A stretch of 64,000 bases of DNA from Montifringilla adamsi (taxonomy: Eukaryota > Chordata > Aves > Passeriformes > Passeridae), in assembly GCA_017590115.1 (NCBI GenBank), contig JAGGNK010013559.1, positions 1,864,305-1,928,304 of the forward strand, given 5' to 3'. Positions 57,301 through 64,000 of this stretch are shown here, piece after piece. The notes below the pieces were generated by a model. That model was not told the origin of the DNA and made no database searches. It saw only the letters and a program-made list of their open reading frames with translations. Both the position numbers and the translations under genes were made by a program. How positions within the stretch are numbered: position 1 is the first letter of the stretch; every line of letters starts with the position of its first letter.

Positions 57301-58257
57301 ACTGTGCTCTTTGCAGAGTTGGGATTGAGATCCCAAAGCACTGCCCAGCTCCCAGTTCTCTGGAAATGAGAAGATTCCCTTGTTCCTCGGATCATCCTGG
57401 GCTAAAACCCCCTCTGAAGAGCAGCCCAGGTCTGCCCAGGAGCTGTGCCACCAGCCAGCACCATGAATTATTGACAGCTCCTACATAGGGTGGAGGATCC
57501 CCTTACACCTGGAGAAGGGTCTCCTTGAGCAGCACAGCCTTGCCCAGAGCTGTCGGCTTGGAAACACAAGATCTTGAGGGAATTGAACTCACACATTTCT
57601 TCCTCAGGCCCAGCACTGCTCCAACAGCAAAGTCAGGCGAGGTTTTGACTTTGGAGTCCTGACTGAAGGTTGGTGGGTGTCTCCTTACAGACCTACGGCC
57701 TTATTGATTGTCTCCTGCCTGAGTTCCCTCCCCATCCAGGCTGGAACTGTTCCCCTCGAGATGACAAATGGAGCTGCCAGCCTCTGGCTTATTTTAATTG
57801 CCATTTTTCCTTCCCCCGGTGACACAAAGACGTGATGAATCCATGCTGGAGCACCTGAGACAGGATGTGCTGGGGGCTTGGTGGGGACATCACCCACCTC
57901 TGCATATGGAAAAACTTCTCCCTGAACCCCCCAGTGTGGGGAAACTGAGGCACTGGAGCTGGTTAGGAGGAGGTGGGAAATTATCTGCAGATGAATGGGA
58001 TGAGAAACCAGTTTGGGGCTGCCTGTGCATCACAGGGGATGGGAAGGGCAGATAACTAGGAAAAATCCTGGAGTTTTGTGGTGAGCACGTGTCCTCAGAG
58101 CTGAGGGATCCCAGGCACTTTCTCTGGGCTCTCACCTGTGCCCTGGGGTGATGCATCTCAGCACACCACCTTTTGCACTTGGGAAGGTGTTGGAGAGGAA
58201 GGAAGGTGTCAGGAGGATTTGGTCTGTTCTCCTCCAGGGCTGCAGGCAAGGCCCCGA

Positions 58258-58258
<1 letters not shown>

Positions 58259-58303
<45 letters not shown>

Positions 58304-58304
58304 G
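58259..58304. repeat. (GGGACA)n microsatellite
   Basis: Seven to eight perfect hexamers. Confidence 0.95.
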
Positions 58305-59739
58305 AGGACGTGCTGCTTGGCATGGCATGCTCCACGCCCCCCGTGGCTGGAGCCTGTCACAGGGAAGAGCTGCCAGACGTGACACACACCACCCTGAAGG
58401 TGAAGGGAGATGGGGACGATCCTTAGAGGTGTGGAAGAGAGGTGTGAGGTGCCTGAAACTGGCTGGCACATGGAGCTGTGTCCTGGGGCCATCTCCTTTG
58501 TCTCCCTGTGTGAGCGCCGGGCGCTCCGCAGGCTCCTGCCCAGCGCCTCCTTTCCCGGCTGCTTGTGCAAATGGTTGGAAAATGTCTTTTGCCGCAGGCT
58601 GTGTCCTTGTTCCTCCCCGCTGGGACACAGGGAAGGGCACAGGTCTCACTGCTGGTCTCGCTGTCTGGCTCCTCAGAGCATCCTTAGCGCTGCCTCTCCC
58701 TCCCGGAGCAAGTGCCACTTGTCCTGCAGACACGTCACACGCAGCCGTGACGTTATAGCTCAGGTCAGGGCTGGGGGGGTCTCCCCCATTTTCCCTCCCT
58801 CTCCCTATCCAAGGAGAATCCTTTGCCAAAGGCAGCCAAGAGCCCTGGCTGGGATGGAGTCTCTGGTGTTTGGGTCGTTTTGGGCACTTATGGTTGTGTG
58901 ATGTGCCCCCTCCAGAGCTGCCACCTGTTTGGTGTCTGCCCAGCAAGGCCCAGCTCGTCCGTCATTCCTGGCCGTGTCACCGTTTGCTGACATGGAAATG
59001 GCTCCAGCGGAGGCTCCAGCGTTTAAAGGTGCCCGCCTGCCGGGATCGCTGCGGGAGCACAGATGGGCCGAGCCCTCCTGGGCCCTGCTGCTCCTCCGAG
59101 CACGGGGAGGAACTCAGGCAGGCGTGGCCATGGACCAGGTCCCTGCCTCTCGGTGGAAGGCTCTGGGAGGGAGCAGGATGTCAATTTGGGCTCCTCTGAG
59201 CACAGGTAACGCTTGGAAGGCAAAGGCAGCAGCTTGCAGGGGGCAGATGGACCGGAGACAGAGCAGAGCCAAAGCACCTGAAGCCCGTGGATGTGTGCAG
59301 CTTCCCAGGGCTCCGCTTGGCTTCCTCGGGCTGCATCCCTGCGGGAGGAGCCGCAGGGCTCGGCCACGAGGGAGGGATCGGGGCTGGCACCCAAAATCAG
59401 GTGGCTCCATCCTGTACAGACATCACCGTCCTGAGTGGGGCCATTCTCAGCAAGTCCCTGGGAGGGAAACGAGACGAAGAGCACGGGGGACCCCTGGGTG
59501 CCCAAGCTCTGGAATTCTGGGTTCATGTCCGTGCACCAGGTCTCCTCAGGATACAGGGCTTTAGAAAAGGATGTGGCCCTGCAATGCAATCCCTGATCCT
59601 GCCTTAATTCTCCCTGTATTTTGGGGGTTTATTCTTCCTTCTCCATTAATCTCTGAATATTAGGTGGAAAGCGAACAATTACCGTGCTAATGGCTCCATA
59701 AATTCCTTCATTACTTATTAAACTCCAGCCCTCCCAACG

Positions 59740-60420
59740 CAGCGGAGGAAAAGAGACGAAATGGAGAAGAAAAGGGAGCGGAGGGGGGTGAGGAGCCAGG
59801 GCAGAGGGTCTCGGGCTGGACTGCGGCGGCGGGGCCGGCTCAGACGCGGTAATTCACGGGCTGTCGTTGCCCTCTGCCGGCAGCGGGACGGCCAGGGGCT
59901 GCCTGCCCTGCTCTTCCCTGCTCGGCCCTCCCTGCTCTGCGGACAGAGCCCCGACACCCCGGGGCCACGAGGCGGGGGAGCCGCGAGGTGTCTGGGGCGG
60001 CTGGTGCTGAAGATGCTCCGCAGAAGTCGCTGCTTGGGGACCCAAAGCCCCCGGGGACGATGCTGAGCAGAGCTCACGGCAACACGAGCTTGGCTTTAGC
60101 AGCGGTTTAACCCGGCAGCGGCACGGGCAAGGGTGAAGAATCCTGAGCTGTCTCCATCGCATCCCGCCGGGCAGAGCTTTCCCGGCTGCGGGGAGAAATC
60201 TGCTCCTTCCCGTCTTTCCTCGAGGTGCCGCCTCGCTGCTCGCTGCCAAGCCTCCCCGGCATCCCGCAGCGTGGATGTTCTCCAGTTTCTTTCCTGCTGG
60301 CCAAGGCGAGGTCCGGGCCACTGCGGGGATCGCAGCCGCCGTTCCAGGGGAAGCTTCTCCTCGGTTCCAGGTCGGAGAGCGTGGCAGCTCCGCTCCCTGG
60401 AGGGCTCTTGTGGCCTCGCC
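59740..60420. promoter_or_regulatory. CpG-rich island
   Basis: Dense CpG (gcggcggcggggccggctca and following) from 59740 to 60420, directly after an AT-rich stretch (59600-59720). Candidate promoter of an unannotated transcript or of a gene beyond the window. Direction unknown. Confidence 0.45.
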
Positions 60421-60693
60421 TAAGTGGAGCTAATGGATTTCCATGTCTCCAACAGCCAGCTGGGATACGAGCACATCTCGGCAGCTCGGCTGAATGCAAA
60501 ACTGCAAACAGGCAAATGCCTCCCCAGCAGAGGGGCTAGCAAGCCTGCCTGGATCAGTGGGATTGGAGAGAGAGCTCTGGGATCCATCCAAGGAGCCCAC
60601 TGTGTCTCCTCCTCCATCAGGCCCACCTGCCCATCTGTGATCTGCCCCTGCTGGGTTTGGAAAGGAAAACACATAGTTAAACCCAAAGATAAT

Positions 60694-60752
60694 GTTGGTT
60701 TTTTTTGGGTTTTTTTTTTTTTTGTTTTTGTTGGTGGTTTTTTTTTTCCCCC
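60694..60752. repeat. T-rich tract
   Basis: Runs of 8-15 T interrupted by G, ending in CCCCCCAGG. Confidence 0.85.
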
Positions 60753-61547
60753 CAGGGAATGGCCAATTTCTGTGGTTCTGCGACACCCAAGTATCCTGTG
60801 GGATGAGCCCAGCTCTGCAGAGGGACCTGGATGCCCAAGTCCCAGGGACACCAGCTGTAATTAGATGTTTAGATCTAGGCCAGGGGCTCAAGGGCCATCT
60901 GGCACCTGAATTATTCATACACTTTTATCTAAGCACAGGCAGAGCAGAGCACAGCGCTCCTTCTCCAGCCTGGGCCCAGGGGAAGATTCCTGCTTGTGCC
61001 AGATCGTTTTTCATGGCCTGACAAATGTGATCCTCTCCAGAGCTCCTTCCCAGTGCTGAGATGCCTTTTCCCAGCACCAAACCTGCTCCAAAACACACCA
61101 GAGCTGCCAAACAGAGATCCATGCAGATCCACAGCAATCCACATCCCCAGCAGCTGATGCGGAGGTGGAAAAATCCATGAGGAGAAGTCTCCCCTTGGAA
61201 GGAGCAGTTCAGGAGGAGTGAAATCAGATTAAATGTCTATCAGGAGGGCCCGTTCCTGTGGTGATGTGGCCCAGTGCTCCCCCCCAAGGTGTCTTTTACC
61301 CTGTGACTCATCTGCTGAGGAATTTTAATCCCTGTCTTTCTCTCCCAACCCCAGGCACCATTGGGAAGAGGAGAGGACCTTGGAGACAAGTCTCTATCAC
61401 TTGTTGTTAACGTGATGCATTTCTTCTTCAGCCATGGAGCTGTGCCAAGTTTCACCAGATGTAACTGAAAAATTTCAGATGAAGCTGAAATGTGGCACAT
61501 TATGGTTTTTTGTGCACTTTTCTCTCACCTATTGAGTGATTCTTCAG

Positions 61548-61665
61548 CTCCTCTGAGCAACCTGGGCTAGTGGAAGGTGCCCCTGCCCAAGGCAGGAGGT
61601 GGAAGGAGATGAGCTTTAAGGTCCTCCCAACCCAAACCAGTCTGGGGTTGCATAATCCTATAGAC
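61548..61665 (+). mobile_element. CR1 3'-end fragment
   Basis: gagcaacctgggctagtgga, gatgagctttaaggtcctcc, aaccagtctggggttgcata. Confidence 0.85.
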
Positions 61666-62229
61666 ACAATTGGAGATCCAGGAGAGGAGCTGGAGGGTGG
61701 GGGGAATCTCTGCATGGGATGTGGGGGCATCTGATCCAGACTGCAGTGATGCTTTCTTCTTGTACTGGGATATTCTGCTCCCTAAAACATGCTGGCTGCT
61801 GGGTCTCACTCTTCAGTCAACTCCAACCCAGCCTCCAAAACTCTTTCTAGCAGCTCTGGAAGGGAGGTTTTGCTGTCAAACAGTACCACCTTTACAGAAA
61901 AACAAATTTTCCAGAGGAAAATCATAAGCCTGAGCTTTATCCTTCAGCTGTGTCTCTGTGGGAAGCAGCTGGATCCAGCTGGGAGCAGCAGCTAGAACAA
62001 GCCCTGTGACAGATCCACGGATCAGCCACGGCTCCTCCTGCACAAATCTTTGCATCCCTTCTTCTAATCACACCACCCACCTGTGTCCCTCAGCGTCCCC
62101 ATGATGATCCACACACACATCAAGCTCCTGAGCCACCACAGCTCTGGCTCTGCTGGGTTCAGGTGGTTCCACAGAAGAATCTCAGTTTCAGAAACTCAGT
62201 ATGTGTTGTGTTCCAAACACAGTTCCTGT

Positions 62230-62768
62230 CACTCCAAGGTCTGTATTTAAAGATCATGGAGCATCCAGTTCTGCTGCTCTCAACATTAGAAGGATTTGGA
62301 AGTGTTGGAGTGAGTCCAGAGCAGGCCATGAAGTTGTTGAAAGAACTGGAGTATCTCCACCATGGAGCCAGGCTGGGAGAGCTGGGAATGCTCAGCCTGG
62401 AGAAGAGAAGGCTCTGGGGAGATCTTAGAGCACCTTCCAGGGACTAAAGGGACTCCAGGAGAGCTGGAGAGGGACTTGGGGCAATGGCCTGGTAGGACAG
62501 GATGAGAGGGAATGGCTTCCCACTGCCAGAGGGCAGGACTGGATGGGATATTGGGAAGGAATTGTTCCCTGTGAGGGTGGGCAGGCCCTGGCACAGGGGG
62601 CCCAGAGCAGCTGTGGCTGCCCCTGGATCCCTGGAAATGTCCAAGGCCAGGTTGGACAGGGCTTGGAGCAACCTGGGACAGTGGAAGGTGTCCCTGCCAT
62701 GGCAGGTGGTGGCACTGGATGAACTTGAAGGTCCTTTCCAAACCAGTCTGGGATCCTTGTGATTCAAC
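62230..62768 (+). mobile_element. CR1 LINE fragment (forward), ~540 bp
   Basis: gtccagagcaggccatgaag, ctcagcctggagaagagaag, gggaaggaattgttccctgt, ending tgggatccttgtgattc. Confidence 0.92.
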
Positions 62769-62789
62769 ATCCACTGGCAGCCAGCTGTT

Positions 62790-63700
62790 AGTGGGCTTCC
62801 CCCAGCCTCAGGATTTGGGCTGGTCCTGTTTAATCTCTTTACCCATGATCTGAATAAGGCGGTCAAAGGCACCCTTTTCAGTTCACAGACAACACCTGTG
62901 GATCTCCTGGAGGGCAGGAAGGCTCTGCAGAGGGATCTGAACAGGTTGGATCCATTAGCTGAGGGTCAACAAGGCCAAGTGCCAGGTCCTGCACTTGGAT
63001 CACAACAGCCCCTTGGAACACTCCAGGCCAGGGGCAGAGAGGCTGGAAAGCTGGAAAAGGATCTGGGGGTGCTGGTGACAGCTGCTGGACATGAGCCCAG
63101 GAGTGCCCAGGGGACAACAAGGCCAGTGGCACCTGGCTTGGGTCAGGCACAGTGTGTCCAGCAGGCCCAGGGCAGTGATTGTCCCTCTGTTCTTGCACTG
63201 CTGAGGTCTCACCTCCAATCCTGGGGTCAGTTTTGGGTTTCTCATGACAAGAAGGACATTGAGGGGCTGGAGCGTGTCCGGAGAAGGGAACAGAGATGGG
63301 AAAGGGTCTGGAGCACCAGGAGGGGCTGAGGGAGCTGGAAAGGGGCTCAGCCTGGAGCAAAGGAGGCTCAGGGGGGACCTTGTGGCTCTGCACAACTCCT
63401 GACAGGAGGGGACATTGTGGGGTCGGGCTCTGCTCCCAGGAACAGGGACAGGAGGAGAGGGAACGGCCTCAGGCTGGGCCAGGGGAGGCTCAGGGTGGAC
63501 ATCAGCAGGAATTTCCCCATGGAGAGGGTGCTCAGGCCTTGGAACTGCCCAGGGAGGTTTGGAGTGCCCATCCCTGGAGGTGCCCAAGGAATGTCTGGAG
63601 GTGGCACTCAGAGCTCTGGGCTGGTGACAAGGTGGGGATCAGGCACAGGTCAGACTCGATGGTCTTGGAAGGCTTTTCCAACCTTGGATGACTTGACAAT
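62790..63700 (+). mobile_element. CR1 LINE fragment (forward), ~900 bp with ORF2 remnant
   Basis: It starts with sequence resembling the end of the CR1 reverse-transcriptase ORF (LFNLFTHDLNKAVKGTLF) and runs through ctggaacactccaggcca-like and gagggcagg... segments to gatggtcttggaaggctttt. Broken by stops, so inactive. Confidence 0.88.
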
Positions 63701-64000
63701 GAGCCATTCACCACCACTGAAACCCTCCCATGACTTCAGGGTGCCAGAAGATGACAGAGTAGGGACAGCCACAGCTAATTGCCACTGCTAAAACAACCCC
63801 ATTCCATCCTCCCTGAGCTGGATTAATTCCTGGGAGACATGGGATTTTTGGGGGGTGACGCAGAGACGTGAGGGCACTGCACTCAGTGAGGGAACATTGT
63901 ACCTCCTGATCTCCTCATTTCCAACCACTCAGGCTGGGATTGTCAAACATGGTCCAGAGGAGCTGGAGCATCAGTTTTCCATGGAGCCCTTCCCACTCCA

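Larger units (their letters stand above)
51191..59600. other. Distal intergenic region, central part
   Basis: Contains CR1 copies at 52495-54380, the CCCCAAACCCAG and GGGACA tandem repeats, and unique sequence. The longest unexplained open frame (56640-57395, - strand) has no recognisable domain. Confidence 0.55.
60421..64000. other. Distal end of window
   Basis: T-rich tract, then three forward CR1 fragments and unique sequence. No gene is recognised. Confidence 0.6.

Noticed and set aside
56640..57395. 251-codon minus-strand open frame, the longest unexplained one in the distal half
   Set aside because: No recognisable domain, His/Pro/Ser-rich low-quality translation, no splice or promoter context. 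A protein search with no hits would confirm rejection.
59761..60066. Arg-rich 101-codon frame in the 59.7-kb CpG island
   Set aside because: CpG-island composition artefact; no known domain.
1..64000. tRNA, rRNA, CRISPR array, viral or bacterial genes
   Set aside because: I looked for cloverleaf-like sequence, regular short palindromic repeats with spacers and operon-style genes on both strands and saw none. All regular repeats lack unique spacers.

Overview
The window is vertebrate nuclear DNA and almost certainly avian, most likely a songbird. The evidence is split genes with GT-AG introns, very GC-rich promoter sequence, and at least 20 fragments of the CR1 LINE with the short truncated 3' ends and the 'ggaatggtttgggttggaa' tail typical of bird genomes. 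No bacterial, phage or CRISPR feature is present. Species and chromosome cannot be read from the sequence. The small introns and high GC suggest a microchromosome, which is an inference.

Two protein-coding genes lie head to tail on the + strand. (1) The 3' part of SLC6A17 (NTT4, a synaptic-vesicle neutral amino-acid transporter) has nine exons between 647 and 6858, encoding the last 579 residues from TM3 to the stop. A long probable 3' UTR runs to an ATTAAA near 10833. The first ~148 residues lie upstream of the window. (2) KCNC4 (Kv3.4, a fast-inactivating voltage-gated K+ channel) is complete. It has a CpG-rich promoter with a TATA box near 15271, a start codon at 16005 and coding exons at 16005-16655, 20992-21928 and 23321-23506. 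It then has two alternative terminal exons, 29173-29270 and 35967-36028, each with its own stop and poly(A) signal. The two exons give different C-terminal tails (623 and 611 aa). Only the first ends in a class I PDZ-ligand-like motif. Read-through of the exon 3 donor would give a third tail (615 aa). Both genes act at nerve terminals: one concerns vesicular amino acids, the other spike repolarisation. The same gene order occurs in mammals, from memory.

Between the genes (about 10.86-15.27 kb) there is one CR1 and a candidate proximal regulatory stretch. KCNC4 introns hold a strictly 20-bp-periodic minisatellite (23.7-24.3 kb), a (CCTT)n tract with an assembly gap, a locally duplicated CR1 (32.5 and 33.7 kb) and an unexplained TATA-plus-donor arrangement at 33.54 kb. 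From 37 kb to the end I recognise no protein-coding gene. That part holds CR1 copies in both orientations, several tandem repeats (including ~310 bp of CCAA-type repeat), two CpG-rich islands (49.3-50.2 and 59.7-60.4 kb) with adjoining AT-rich, possibly conserved non-coding sequence, and a small assembly gap at 49.08 kb. The many long open frames outside the exons are composition or repeat artefacts.
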